Below are positions 37,162 to 47,896 of a stretch of DNA of 64,000 bases, piece after piece (within the stretch, counting starts at the first letter, position 1; the number at the start of each line of letters is the position of its first letter). Source of the DNA: Aminobacter sp. AP02 (GTDB lineage: Bacteria; Pseudomonadota; Alphaproteobacteria; Rhizobiales; Rhizobiaceae); NCBI RefSeq assembly GCF_003148805.1, contig NZ_QGGX01000020.1, forward strand, positions 1 through 64,000, written 5' to 3'. The position numbers and the translations under genes were made by a program. Below the pieces are notes generated by a model. The model saw only the letters and a program-made list of their open reading frames with translations. It searched no databases and was not told the origin of the DNA.

Positions 37162-37334
37162 GGCCGGGCTCGGGATGCTGGGCAGGGCTTGCTGACTTAA
37201 GAGCAGCAAATCCTACCCACGGCAAGCTTGAAGCGGCCGATCCATTTTCTTTGGATGCATTCGGATGCTCTGTGAAGCATTCTGGCATCACTCATGGCTT
37301 TTCTGGTCGTTCAGGCGGGGCCATAAGCGACGTT

Positions 37335-38303
37335 TCAGCTCGCGGCTACATACGCATAGCCCGTGCCCTTCTTCTCGGCATAACCAATTCCCGGATAAGG
37401 CCAGTGGAAGCCAAGCATCTTGATCTTGTCGGTGGCAGCCCGGTCGAGAAACGTCTTGCGGGTCTGGATGGCAAGGTCGGGAATGCTGTCAAAGCCGAAA
37501 CGCCATTCTGGGTGCGGGAAGGCTATCGGTACCGCAACGATGGCGTCGCCGACGATGATCAGCATTTCATCGCCGGGGATCTCGAACGAGACGTGGCCGG
37601 GTGTATGGCCGGGCGTGTCGAGCACCCGGATGCCGGCATGGACCTCGTCGCCCGGCTTGAACATCGTCACCTTCTCTTTTACCGCCGTGAGGTTGTTCTG
37701 CGCACCGAGAACGAAGGGCTGCATGGCCTCGGGCACCTTGGTGACAAGGTCCTTGTCCATCCAGAAGTTCCATTCGGCGGCGGCCGCATAGTAGGCAGCC
37801 TTCGGGAAGGTGAGGTTCCCGTCCGTGCCAAGCGTTCCCCAGATATGGTCGGGATGCGCGTGGGTGAACACGACCTTGGTGATGCTGTCGGGTTGGATGC
37901 CCGCTAGTGCGAGGTTTGCAACCAGCTTGCCTGCAGTGGGTTGGAAGTTCGCGCCAGACCCTGTGTCGAACAGGATCGTGTCGGCTCCCGAGCGGATCAC
38001 AGCGACATTGGCGTCGGGCTTGATTTCGGTGCCGGTGATGCCGGCGGCGTCGAGCAACTGCTTGAGCGCGTCCGGCGGCGCGTCGGGCGCGAGGATGCTG
38101 GTGGGAAAGACCAGGTGGCCGTCGCTCACCACCGTGATGTCGAGCGCACCCCGCTTGAAGCTGTATGGCCCGGCCAGCGCAAGCGCCCGAAGTGGCAAAA
38201 CACCGACAGTGACAAGGGTGGCCGCGGCTGTGAGAAAGCGCCGGCGGCTGTGCCCGTGCCAATCACGATCGACGAGGGGGAGGCTCTCATGGCCGGCGCC
38301 CAA
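37335..38303 (-). CDS. Tat-exported MBL-fold metallo-hydrolase
   Basis: A 322-aa metallo-beta-lactamase-fold protein. It has a twin-arginine signal (SRRRFLTAAATLV, residues about 19-31), then the zinc motif THAHPDH (near 148), DTPGHTPGH, and GDAIV. The family includes lactonases and quorum-quenching-like hydrolases; the substrate is unknown. The only in-frame start before the Tat motif is TTG 38303, which touches the T tract of the rpsA terminator and has no ribosome site, so the start is uncertain and translation may be poor. Confidence 0.8.
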   Translation of the reverse strand: MGAGHESLPLVDRDWHGHSRRRFLTAAATLVTVGVLPLRALALAGPYSFKRGALDITVVSDGHLVFPTSILAPDAPPDALKQLLDAAGITGTEIKPDANVAVIRSGADTILFDTGSGANFQPTAGKLVANLALAGIQPDSITKVVFTHAHPDHIWGTLGTDGNLTFPKAAYYAAAAEWNFWMDKDLVTKVPEAMQPFVLGAQNNLTAVKEKVTMFKPGDEVHAGIRVLDTPGHTPGHVSFEIPGDEMLIIVGDAIVAVPIAFPHPEWRFGFDSIPDLAIQTRKTFLDRAATDKIKMLGFHWPYPGIGYAEKKGTGYAYVAAS

Positions 38304-38304
38304 G

Positions 38305-38334
38305 AAAAAACCCGCCGGATCGCTCCGGCGGGTC
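38305..38334 (-). terminator. rpsA terminator
   Basis: Stem CCCGCCGGA / TCCGGCGGG (38311-38319 and 38324-38332) followed by TTTTTT on the minus strand. It ends rpsA just before the MBL gene's TTG start. Confidence 0.88.
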
Positions 38335-38362
38335 TTTCAGTTCACGACAATGAGCGGATGGC

Positions 38363-40060
38363 TCAGTTGTTGCGGTTCTTCAGGGCTGCGCCCAGGATGT
38401 CGCCGAGCGAAGCGCCGGAGTCGGTCGAGCCGTACTGAGCGACTGCTTCCTTCTCTTCAGCGATTTCCAGCGCCTTGATCGAGACCTGCAGCTTGCGGGT
38501 CTTCTTGTCGAAGGCGATGATGCGGGCGTCAACCTTCTGGCCGACGACGAAGCGCTCGGGGCGCTGCTCGTCACGGTCACGCGACAGGTCGGAACGCTTG
38601 ATGAAGGTCTCGATGCCGCTCTCGACGAGACGGACTTCGAGGCCACCATCCTTGATGCCGATGACTTCGCAGGTGACGACGGCGTTCTTGCGCAGTTCGC
38701 CCGAGGTCGCGGCTTCGGTCACGGTGTCGCGGCCGAGCTGCTTGATGCCGAGCGAGATGCGCTCCTTGTCGATGTCGACGTCGAGAACCTGAGCCTTGAC
38801 CATGTCGCCACGGTTGTACTCTTCGATGACCTGCTCGCCCGGACGGTTCCAGTCGAGGTCGGACAGGTGCACCATGCCGTCGACGTCGCCGTCGAGACCG
38901 ATGAACAGGCCGAATTCGGTCTTGTTCTTGACTTCGCCTTCAACTTCGGTGCCGACCGGGTGGTTACGGGCGAATGCTTCCCACGGATTCTCGAGCGTCT
39001 GCTTGAGGCCGAGCGAGATGCGGCGCTTGGCCGGATCCACTTCGAGCACGACCACGTCGACCTGCTGGGTGGTCGACAGGATCTTGCCGGGGTGCACGTT
39101 CTTCTTGGTCCACGACATTTCCGAAACGTGGATGAGGCCTTCGATGCCCGGCTCGAGTTCGACGAACGCACCGTAGTCGGTGATGTTCGTGACGGTGCCG
39201 GTGATCTTCTTGCCGATCGGGAACTTGGTGCCGATGTCCGACCACGGATCCGACTCGAGCTGCTTCATGCCGAGCGAGATGCGGTGGGTTTCCTGGTTGA
39301 TGCGGATGATCTGCACCTTGACCGTCTGACCGATGTTGAGGATTTCGGTCGGATGGTTGACGCGGCGCCAGGCCATGTCGGTAACGTGCAGCAGGCCGTC
39401 GATGCCGCCGAGGTCAACGAACGCGCCGTAGTCGGTGATGTTCTTGACCACGCCCTCGACAACCTGACCCTCTTCGAGGTTCTGGACGATCTCGGAGCGC
39501 TGCTCTGCACGGCTCTCTTCGAGAACGGTGCGGCGCGACACGACGATGTTGCCACGACGGCGATCCATCTTGAGGATCTCGAAGGGCTGCGGGTTGTGCA
39601 TGAGCGGGGTGACGTCGCGGATCGGACGGATGTCGACCTGCGAACGCGGCAGGAAAGCAACGGCGCCGTCGAGATCGACGGTGAAGCCGCCCTTGACCTG
39701 GTTGAAGATGACGCCTTCGACGCGCTCACCCTTGGTGAACTTCTCTTCGAGCTTGACCCAGCTCTCTTCGCGGCGAGCCTTGTCGCGCGACAGCATGGCT
39801 TCGCCAAGCGCGTTTTCGATGCGCTCGACATAGACCTCGACGGTGTCGCCAACCTTGAGCGAGCCGTCCTTGGCCTTGGCGCCGAATTCCTTAAGCGGAA
39901 CGCGACCTTCGACCTTCAGGCCGACGTCGATGATGGCCATGTCTTTTTCGATGGCCGTGACGATACCCTTGACGACCTGGCCTTCGCCCGAATGACCGTC
40001 CGAGAAGGACTCTTCGAGCAGGCTCGCGAAATCGTCGCGGGAGGGATTAGCTTGTGACAT
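38363..40060 (-). CDS. rpsA: 30S ribosomal protein S1
   Basis: A 565-aa protein made of six S1 RNA-binding repeats. Repeats are marked by recurring DYGAFVDLGGIDGLLH, DYGAFVELEPGIEGLIH and FGLFIGLDGDVDGMVH segments. It binds mRNA leaders on the 30S subunit. It is the normal neighbour of cmk in rhizobia. Length and repeat number match the family. Confidence 0.98.
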   Translation of the reverse strand: MSQANPSRDDFASLLEESFSDGHSGEGQVVKGIVTAIEKDMAIIDVGLKVEGRVPLKEFGAKAKDGSLKVGDTVEVYVERIENALGEAMLSRDKARREESWVKLEEKFTKGERVEGVIFNQVKGGFTVDLDGAVAFLPRSQVDIRPIRDVTPLMHNPQPFEILKMDRRRGNIVVSRRTVLEESRAEQRSEIVQNLEEGQVVEGVVKNITDYGAFVDLGGIDGLLHVTDMAWRRVNHPTEILNIGQTVKVQIIRINQETHRISLGMKQLESDPWSDIGTKFPIGKKITGTVTNITDYGAFVELEPGIEGLIHVSEMSWTKKNVHPGKILSTTQQVDVVVLEVDPAKRRISLGLKQTLENPWEAFARNHPVGTEVEGEVKNKTEFGLFIGLDGDVDGMVHLSDLDWNRPGEQVIEEYNRGDMVKAQVLDVDIDKERISLGIKQLGRDTVTEAATSGELRKNAVVTCEVIGIKDGGLEVRLVESGIETFIKRSDLSRDRDEQRPERFVVGQKVDARIIAFDKKTRKLQVSIKALEIAEEKEAVAQYGSTDSGASLGDILGAALKNRNN

Positions 40061-40230
40061 TGGATCTCCTGGTGCGTCCCGTCTTGCGGGAGCGGCGCCG
40101 TGGGTTAGCGTTGCGTTGACCTGTCAACATCCCGGGCCAAAGGCCCTTGGCCGCCTGAAGCGGCAAATCGGCGCAAGAAGAATGCGGACAGGTCGGTTAA
40201 GTGGCGAAATCCGGGGATTTCTGCCTGCTC

Positions 40231-40869
40231 TCAGCTTCCGAGGACACGATCGACGATATCCCTGGCTGCAGAAAACGCGGCTTCTATATCCATTTCTGAC
40301 GTATCGAGCAAGTGTGCGTCGTCGGCGGGCCGCAATGGAGAGTCGGCGCGGCCTGTGTCGCGCTCGTCGCGGCGCACGATATCGGCCAGGATGCCGGTGA
40401 AATCGGCGGTGCCGCCATTGGCCTCGATCTCGGCGAGGCGGCGCTGGGCGCGAACCTCGGCACTTGCGGTGACATAGAGCTTCACGTCGGCGTCGGGGCA
40501 GACCACGGTGCCGATGTCGCGCCCGTCGAGCACCGCACCTTGCGGCGCGCGCGCGAATTCACGCTGCTTGTCGACCAGGATTTTTCTCACTTCGGGGATC
40601 ACCGCAACCCTGGATGCCGCTTCGCCGACGGCGTGCGCCGACAGCACTTTGCGGTCGAGATGGCCAAGCTCGACGAGCCTTGCGGCCTCGATGGCGTGGG
40701 CGACGTCGTCGAGCGGCCAACCCTTTTCGATCAGCATGTGGGCGACGGCGCGATAGGTCAGCCCGGTGTCGAGCAGCGCCAGATGGTAGTAGTCGGCGAG
40801 GCGACGGGCGAGGGTGCCCTTGCCGGCGCCTGCCGGGCCGTCGATGGCAATGGTTATGGAGGTCGACAT
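40231..40869 (-). CDS. cmk: cytidylate kinase
   Basis: A 212-aa NMP kinase that phosphorylates CMP and dCMP. The P-loop is [10 protein letters not shown] (9-18), then [24 protein letters not shown] and a C-terminal [17 protein letters not shown] segment for substrate binding. It starts at ATG 40869. It lies between an unusual SDR and rpsA, whereas in related genomes it normally follows aroA directly. Confidence 0.97.
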   Translation of the reverse strand: MSTSITIAIDGPAGAGKGTLARRLADYYHLALLDTGLTYRAVAHMLIEKGWPLDDVAHAIEAARLVELGHLDRKVLSAHAVGEAASRVAVIPEVRKILVDKQREFARAPQGAVLDGRDIGTVVCPDADVKLYVTASAEVRAQRRLAEIEANGGTADFTGILADIVRRDERDTGRADSPLRPADDAHLLDTSEMDIEAAFSAARDIVDRVLGS

Positions 40870-40889
40870 GTCTTCGCGCGGATCCTTGG

Positions 40890-41591
40890 TCAGACGCCGC
40901 GCATCAGGCCGCCATCGACCTTCAGGCTCTGGCCGGTGATGTAGGCAGCCCCCTCGGAGGCAAGGAATGCGATGGTGGCGGCGATCTCTTCCGCCGTGCC
41001 GTAGCGCTGCATCGGCACGCCGTCGCGGCGCTCGTCGGTCTGCGGCAGGCTGTCGATCCAGCCCGGCAACACGTTGTTCATGCGGACATTGTGCGGGGCG
41101 TACTGATCGGCGAAGAGTTTGGTGTAGGCGGCGAGGCCGGCGCGGGCGACCGCCGAAGTCGGAAACATCGCCGCCGGTTCGCCGACCCATGCGGTCGAAA
41201 TGTTGACGATGGCGCCGCCCTTCTGGTCGACCATGATCGGCGCCACCAGCCGCGTCGCGCGCACCACGTTCATGAAATAGACGTCGATGCCGGTATGCCA
41301 CTGCTCGTCGGTGATCTCGAGCAGCGGGGCGCGTGGGCCATGGCCGGCGCCGTTGACCAAAACGTCGATGCGACCCCACTTGTCCATGGTCAGGCCGACG
41401 AAGCGCTTGAGGTCGTCGTTCGACTGGTTGGAGCCGGTGAAGCCGAGCCCGCCGAGCTCCTTGGCAAGTGCTTCGCCCTTGCCTGACGAGGACAGTACGG
41501 CGACGGAATAACCGTCCGCCGCCAGCCTGCGCGCCGCCGCAGCCCCCATGCCGCTGCCGCCGCCGACGATCATAGCCACTTTATCAGACAC
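40890..41591 (-). CDS. SDR-fold protein lacking the YxxxK active site
   Basis: A 233-aa protein with the SDR Rossmann motif ([12 protein letters not shown]), an NGAGHGP segment, a NIST segment and a C-terminal GQSLKVDGG. At the place of the canonical Tyr-x3-Lys it reads SAVAR, so both the catalytic Tyr and Lys are replaced (Ser and Arg). It may therefore be an atypical or non-catalytic SDR. I recall similar sequences in other rhizobia, so this is likely a conserved clade rather than decay. Confidence 0.8.
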   Translation of the reverse strand: MSDKVAMIVGGGSGMGAAAARRLAADGYSVAVLSSSGKGEALAKELGGLGFTGSNQSNDDLKRFVGLTMDKWGRIDVLVNGAGHGPRAPLLEITDEQWHTGIDVYFMNVVRATRLVAPIMVDQKGGAIVNISTAWVGEPAAMFPTSAVARAGLAAYTKLFADQYAPHNVRMNNVLPGWIDSLPQTDERRDGVPMQRYGTAEEIAATIAFLASEGAAYITGQSLKVDGGLMRGV

Positions 41592-41625
41592 GCAATTCTC
41601 CCTGTTCCTGACCGGCCTCGAACTG

Positions 41626-42657
41626 TTAGCGCCTGGGCGCTTTCGGGAGGCCTTTTGACTGCTTCACCAAATCCGCGATGGTCCGGTCGGCCGCTTCCTG
41701 GCGGGCCAGCTTTCGTGCCTGATCGAACCTTCCATATTCCGCCTCGGCGAATTGTCTAGCGGCCGAGGCACTCACCGAGCCGCCCGTTCGCAGCACAGTT
41801 CGCCCCAAATTGGCAAGCTGCCTGTCGAGCAGATCTTGTGCGTCCAGCATGACAACGAGGCGCCCAAGGTCGAGCTGATCCTCGAAGATGTCGAGGAGGA
41901 TCGTCGTCAGCCGATTCAGCTCACGTATTTCTGTCTCGCCGAGATAGTTCTTGGAGACGGTTACGTCTGCCTTGCGAATACTGTCGCCTTGCCAGGACAT
42001 AAGTCCCATGTTTGCCACAGCGTGGTCGGCCCTCTCCGAGATGATCTCGGCCGGCGTGTGCGAGGTTACCGCGTAGACGAGCTTGGCCTGGGTCCTCTGA
42101 TAGAACTCGCGGGCAGCTTCCTTGTTGGCGTCATAGTCCTGGCACATGGCGCAGATCTGGCGAAGTTCCCGGTAGATGTTGGCTTCGTCCGACCGGATGT
42201 CACGGATGATCTCGCGAAGCTCGGAAACGCGGTCCCTTGCCTCGGCCTGCTTGAGACGGGGTGCGTCGACCACAAAGCCTTTCTTTGCGAACTGGACGAG
42301 AATGCCAGTGGCCCAGCGCCTGAAGATCGTGGCTTGCGCCGAAGAGACGCGGTAGCCGACGGAGATCACTACATCGAGATTGTAGAGTGTGGCTGGTCTG
42401 CCGCTAGTTGTTTGCGTTTTCCGCAAAGAACTAGGCTCGTCCAGCTCTCCCTCCTCAAACACGTTCGTGATGTGTCGCGAGATGGTCGATACGTCTTTGC
42501 CAAATAGCTGCGCAATCTGGGCCTGGGGCATCCACAGGGTCTCGCCTTCGTAGCGAATGTCCAGGCGAAGGCCCTTTTCGGAATCATAAACCAGAAAGCG
42601 ATCGCCGGATTCTGCATCCTCAACCAGACGAACCGGCCCCGCGTTTTCCTTGCTCAT
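41626..42657 (-). CDS. rhuM: RhuM family protein
   Basis: A 343-aa virulence RhuM-family protein. It has an N-terminal DNA-binding-like region (LWMPQAQIAQLFGKDVSTISRHITNVFEEGEL), a conserved LYNLDVVISVGYRV segment, and FRRWAT. The C-terminal part has NYLGETEIRELNRL and a coiled stretch. The family is common on mobile elements and pathogenicity islands; its biochemical role is not settled. ATG 42657 has a weak AGGTGG upstream. Its GC is lower than its neighbours, and it splits aroA from cmk. Confidence 0.9.
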   Translation of the reverse strand: MSKENAGPVRLVEDAESGDRFLVYDSEKGLRLDIRYEGETLWMPQAQIAQLFGKDVSTISRHITNVFEEGELDEPSSLRKTQTTSGRPATLYNLDVVISVGYRVSSAQATIFRRWATGILVQFAKKGFVVDAPRLKQAEARDRVSELREIIRDIRSDEANIYRELRQICAMCQDYDANKEAAREFYQRTQAKLVYAVTSHTPAEIISERADHAVANMGLMSWQGDSIRKADVTVSKNYLGETEIRELNRLTTILLDIFEDQLDLGRLVVMLDAQDLLDRQLANLGRTVLRTGGSVSASAARQFAEAEYGRFDQARKLARQEAADRTIADLVKQSKGLPKAPRR

Positions 42658-42735
42658 ATAGCCACCTGTCCTGCGCGAGAACATATTGGCAACGTTGCTA
42701 TGACAGTCCGCGCTCGGACTCAAGTAGGCTTGCGC

Positions 42736-44214
<1,479 letters not shown>

Positions 44215-44249
44215 CTAAGGGGACGAAAATCTAGAAAACGAGGCCTGAC

Positions 44250-44636
44250 GTGGCAAAATCCGAGCTTGGCACAAAGCGCATCGACCCTGAGACGGGTCGC
44301 AAATTCTACGACCTGAACAAAGACCCGATCGTCTCGCCCTATACCGGCAAGACCTATCCGCGCTCCTATTTCGAAGACAGCAAGGCTTCGGCCGTTCTGG
44401 AAGAGGACGAGGAAGTCGAGACCAAGGAGCTCGATCCGGAAGAGGAAGGCGCAGAAGTCGTGTCGCTCGAGGATGCCGACGATGAGGCGAAGGGCGGCGA
44501 CGACCTGCCGGATCTCGATGACGACGATGTCGATCTCGGCGACGATGACGACGACACCTTCCTTGCCGACGAGGAAGAGGAAGACGACGACGTCTCCGAC
44601 ATGATCGGCGTCGGCGACGACGAAGACGAGATCTGA
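44250..44636 (+). CDS. TIGR02300 (FYDLN acid) family protein
   Basis: A 128-aa protein. It begins KSELGTKRIDPETGRKFYDLNKDP, the signature of the family, with PIVSPYTGK, and then a long highly acidic tail of Asp and Glu (residues about 50-128). It is confined to alphaproteobacteria; the function is unknown. The start is GTG 44250. It is divergent from aroA and precedes a tRNA gene. Confidence 0.93.
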   Translation: MAKSELGTKRIDPETGRKFYDLNKDPIVSPYTGKTYPRSYFEDSKASAVLEEDEEVETKELDPEEEGAEVVSLEDADDEAKGGDDLPDLDDDDVDLGDDDDDTFLADEEEEDDDVSDMIGVGDDEDEI

Positions 44637-44784
44637 TCAAGCTTTTCGGGAAACCGAAAAAAGGTTTCGATCAAGGCTTGCCAATGGTCGAATGCGGCGC
44701 TAGAAGCCGCCAACAAATGCGGTGCGGACGACAAATTCGCACCGACCTCTTCGCCGGAAACGGCGCCGGCTGACTGCCGGGTGT

Positions 44785-44860
44785 GGGGCCATAGCTCAGC
44801 TGGGAGAGCGCCTGCATGGCATGCAGGAGGTCAGCGGTTCGATCCCGCTTGGCTCCACCA
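44785..44860 (+). tRNA. tRNA-Ala (anticodon GGC)
   Basis: A 76-nt cloverleaf including an encoded CCA. Acceptor GGGGCCA pairs with TGGCTCC, the D arm is GCTC...GAGC, the anticodon stem is CCTGC / GCAGG with loop ATGGCAT (anticodon GGC), and the T arm is AGCGG TTCGATC CCGCT. Confidence 0.97.
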
Positions 44861-45167
44861 AATCAGTCTTTCTAATTCCTGAAATCATCGTTTGCTTGAT
44901 TGCCGGCTCTTGCCGCAACGCGCGTCGGCGATTCGCTATGCGAACATCAGGCCACAATTGGCTTTGCGGGCACGTTGGTTGCCGTCGCTCCCCCGGCAAC
45001 GATGGCGAAAGCGGTCATTGGCCTTTTCACGCTTCGCGCACGCCGGTCAAACGACCGTCAAACGCTGGGATCACGCCTGCGTGGCAATCTACCGTCCGCA
45101 GGGTCCAGAGGGCGCCAGGTTGAACACCAGCTCTCCGATCGTCTGCGAAGCAACAACGGAGGCTTAC
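44861..45167 (+). other. intergenic region after tRNA-Ala
   Basis: About 307 bp between the tRNA and a small exported-protein gene. No gene or RNA is supported. tRNA 3' ends are frequent integration sites, but I see no integrase or repeated tRNA end here. Confidence 0.4.
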
Positions 45168-45308
45168 ATGACCAGGATAATTCTTGCGTGGATAGCAGCC
45201 CTCACAACCGTCACGCTGGTTTACGCTGGCGGCATTGCGGGAAGAGAATGCCATGAAGTCAACGGTCATCAATCTTGCGTTAAGATGAATGACACTGACG
45301 GACGTTGA
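45168..45308 (+). CDS. small exported protein
   Basis: A 46-aa ORF, ATG 45168, with GGAGG 5 bp upstream. It starts with a signal-like segment (MTRIILAWIAALTTVTLVYAGG), and the mature part has two Cys (REC...SCV) that could form a disulfide. It was not matched to any family. Coding is supported by the ribosome site and the signal peptide only. Confidence 0.5.
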   Translation: MTRIILAWIAALTTVTLVYAGGIAGRECHEVNGHQSCVKMNDTDGR

Positions 45309-45671
45309 GAAGGCTTAAAGCCCCACTCTGGCCATCGCGCCGCCGATAGTACGGTTGTCGATCCGCGCGGCGGATGGCCGAGAGATGCGAAGGCCTACGA
45401 CTCAGTAGGCCTTCACAAGACGCGACCTGGGCGCGTAGCTGTTTTTCCCGGCATCGTCAGGGTGACCCCTATGTTTTGTCGTTCCCCGGCAGACCGGCAC
45501 GGGGGCATTCAACCCCTCATCAACGGGATGGCCGCCGGACCGCGCGGCGCAGCCGGATGATTCGACGCAGCTTGCCTCGGCCCGAACTGCTTTTGACCGC
45601 GCCTTCACTGGTCGTGGCCGGGTTGGCGCAGATCATCAGCATCAGTTGGCTGGCAGGCTATCCCGAAGCTG
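45309..45671. other. intergenic region with hairpin
   Basis: About 363 bp between the small exported protein and the D-threonine-aldolase-like gene. A perfect 10-bp stem GAAGGCCTAC / GTAGGCCTTC (45389-45398 and 45405-45414, 6-base loop) lies in it without a T tract. It may stop both convergent transcripts. No other feature is seen. Confidence 0.5.
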
Positions 45672-46892
45672 TCATGTCTGGCAGCTGCGGGCGTCGACCG
45701 GCAGTGTCTGGGCTTCGCCGCCTTCGCTGCGAAGCGTAAAGCTGTCGAAATTGGCGATCGTGGCGCAGGAATGATTGGGGAATACCCGGACGCGGCTGCC
45801 GAGCGGCAAGCCGCGGCCCGACACCGGCACGAAGCCATGCTCCTCCGACATTCTTTCGAGCGTCCACACGCCGGCGTCGCTGCCGCCATCGGCGCCGATG
45901 ACAATGCCGAAGCTGTTGCCGCCCATACCATGCGCGCCGCGGTCTGAACTCATGGTCTTCGACCCGGCATCGATGATGAAATGTTTGTCATTCGAGGCGA
46001 CGACCCGGGCAACGACGGAAAGCGCCAGATCGTCGGCGCTGCAGATGCCGAGCCTGAGCGCGGTGCCATCAAGAAAGACATAGTTGCCCGGCCTGACGCA
46101 GTCGACCGCCTGAAGCGGTGCGCCTACACATGTCGGAGTTGCCCCCACCGAGATGCAGGCTACCTCGATGCCGTGGCTTTTCAGCTCGGTCGCGAGGCCC
46201 GTCATGGCCGCTGCCTCGTCACGGGCGACTCGGGCAATACCGCCAGCATCGGTAGCGGCATAGGAGTGACCGGCGTGCGACAGCAGGCCGGCGAAACGCA
46301 GGCCCTCCGCTTCGACGATGCGCACGCAGACATCGAGCGCCGCTGGATCATGCGGCTTCAGGCCGACACGGCCGAGGCCGACATCGACCTTGAGGAACAC
46401 ACCGATTTCGACGCCGTGGCGCGTCGCAGCCGCGGACAGCGCATCGACGCCGGTTTCGCTTGCCGCGATGGTGCGCAGCTCGGTTCCACGTGCCTTCACA
46501 GCCGGCAGCAGGCGGTCGAGCGATTCGGGGCTTACGATCGGGTAGGCAAGAATGATCGACGGGATGCCCGCCTCGACGAAGACCATCGCTTCGCTCGGTT
46601 TGGACGCGGTGATGCCGCGTGCGCCCAAAGCCAGCTGCTGTTGCGCCAGATAGATGCTCTTGTGCGTCTTGACGTGGGGAAACATGTCCAGGCCGGCCGC
46701 GTCGACGCGGCTTTGCATGGACCGCATGTTGCGCTTCACCCGCATCTCGTCGACCTCGACATAGGGCGTCGGCAAAACGGCGGCGGCTGGCCGCCGCAGG
46801 CCATCAATCTTGAACTGGGACACCGTGTCAATATGGGCCGTTGCGCTGCCAGCCGCGGAGGCGTGCGCCAGCGACACTTTTGAAGTGGACAT
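45672..46892 (-). CDS. D-threonine aldolase / D-serine dehydratase-like PLP enzyme
   Basis: A 406-aa fold-III PLP enzyme of the DSD1/D-threonine aldolase group. The PLP Lys is in FPHVKTHKS (near residue 75), LKVDVGLGRVG and GGNSFG line the barrel, and FPNHSCATI near the C-terminus carries the metal-binding His and Cys. It should act on a D-beta-hydroxy amino acid. It follows the two Dpp-type ATPases on the same strand, tying it to uptake of D-residue peptides. Confidence 0.87.
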   Translation of the reverse strand: MSTSKVSLAHASAAGSATAHIDTVSQFKIDGLRRPAAAVLPTPYVEVDEMRVKRNMRSMQSRVDAAGLDMFPHVKTHKSIYLAQQQLALGARGITASKPSEAMVFVEAGIPSIILAYPIVSPESLDRLLPAVKARGTELRTIAASETGVDALSAAATRHGVEIGVFLKVDVGLGRVGLKPHDPAALDVCVRIVEAEGLRFAGLLSHAGHSYAATDAGGIARVARDEAAAMTGLATELKSHGIEVACISVGATPTCVGAPLQAVDCVRPGNYVFLDGTALRLGICSADDLALSVVARVVASNDKHFIIDAGSKTMSSDRGAHGMGGNSFGIVIGADGGSDAGVWTLERMSEEHGFVPVSGRGLPLGSRVRVFPNHSCATIANFDSFTLRSEGGEAQTLPVDARSCQT

Positions 46893-46939
46893 TTGGGAAT
46901 GCTCTGATTTTGGAAGAGGAACTCTTGATGGAACCGCCG

Positions 46940-47896
46940 TCAGCCTGTCGCGACCTGGCGCACGAAATGGGTCGATGAGATTTGATGCATCGGCAGCTCG
47001 ACAGGCACGAAATCAGGCGCGCGCATGGCGCTCGGGATTTCGTCTGACATCGGCTGGCGTCCCTGCGGGCGGCGCGTCGGATCGGCGATGGGCACCGTCG
47101 ACAACAGCTTGCGGGTATAGGGATGTTGCGGATTGTTAAAGACCGAGCGGCGATCGCCGATCTCGACGATTTCGCCGAGATACATGACCGCGACGCGATG
47201 GGCGATGCGCTCGACCACCGCCATGTCGTGGCTGATGAACAAAAGCGAAATCTGCATGTCGCGCTGTAAATCCATCAGCAGATTGATGACCTGCGCCTGG
47301 ATCGTAACGTCGAGCGACGCAACGGCCTCGTCGGCGACGATGAGACGGGGATTGAGCGCCAATGCGCGTGCGATGCAGATGCGCTGGCGCTGGCCGCCGG
47401 AAAACGCATGCGGATAGCGCTCGAGAAGCTCAGGCGCGAGCTCGACCTTGGCCATCAGTTCGGCGGCGCGGGCCCGCATGGTCTTCAGCGAGCCAAGCTT
47501 GTGAACCCTCATCGGGTCCATCAGCGATTGCTCGATGGTCATCCTCGGGTTGAGCGAGGAGAACGGATCCTGGAAGACCATCTGCGCCTCGCGGCGAAAC
47601 CGCGCCACGACCTGGCGCGGCGCGCCGATCAATTCGGTGCCGTCGAAGCGGATCGATCCTGAACGCGGCTTGTCCAACTGCATGAGCGAACGCGCGACGG
47701 TGGATTTGCCACAGCCCGACTCGCCGACCAGCGCCAGCGTCTCACCGGGGAAGATATCGAAGGAAACATTTTCCACGGCATGGACGCGGCCGGAGACATG
47801 GCCGAACAGGCCCGCCTTGAGGTCGAACCTCGTCACCAGGTTGCGGACTTCGACGAGCGGCTGGCGGGTGTCCTTGCGCGGGACGGATGCGTTCAT
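46940..47896 (-). CDS. peptide ABC transporter ATP-binding protein (DppF type)
   Basis: A 318-aa ABC ATPase of the oligo/dipeptide type. Walker A is GESGCGKST, the signature is FSGGQRQRICIARAL, Walker B is LIVADEAVASLD. It carries the C-terminal oligopeptide-type extension (YTRKLLSTVPIADP). Its ATG overlaps the DppD-like stop by 4 bp. With that gene it powers permeases encoded on the opposite strand. Confidence 0.93.
   Translation of the reverse strand: MNASVPRKDTRQPLVEVRNLVTRFDLKAGLFGHVSGRVHAVENVSFDIFPGETLALVGESGCGKSTVARSLMQLDKPRSGSIRFDGTELIGAPRQVVARFRREAQMVFQDPFSSLNPRMTIEQSLMDPMRVHKLGSLKTMRARAAELMAKVELAPELLERYPHAFSGGQRQRICIARALALNPRLIVADEAVASLDVTIQAQVINLLMDLQRDMQISLLFISHDMAVVERIAHRVAVMYLGEIVEIGDRRSVFNNPQHPYTRKLLSTVPIADPTRRPQGRQPMSDEIPSAMRAPDFVPVELPMHQISSTHFVRQVATG

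Noticed and set aside
38867-40057. 396-aa plus-strand ORF
   Set aside because: Antisense shadow of rpsA.
44785-44860. tRNA-Ala as an island attachment site
   Set aside because: No integrase, repeated tRNA 3' end or composition change was found beside it.
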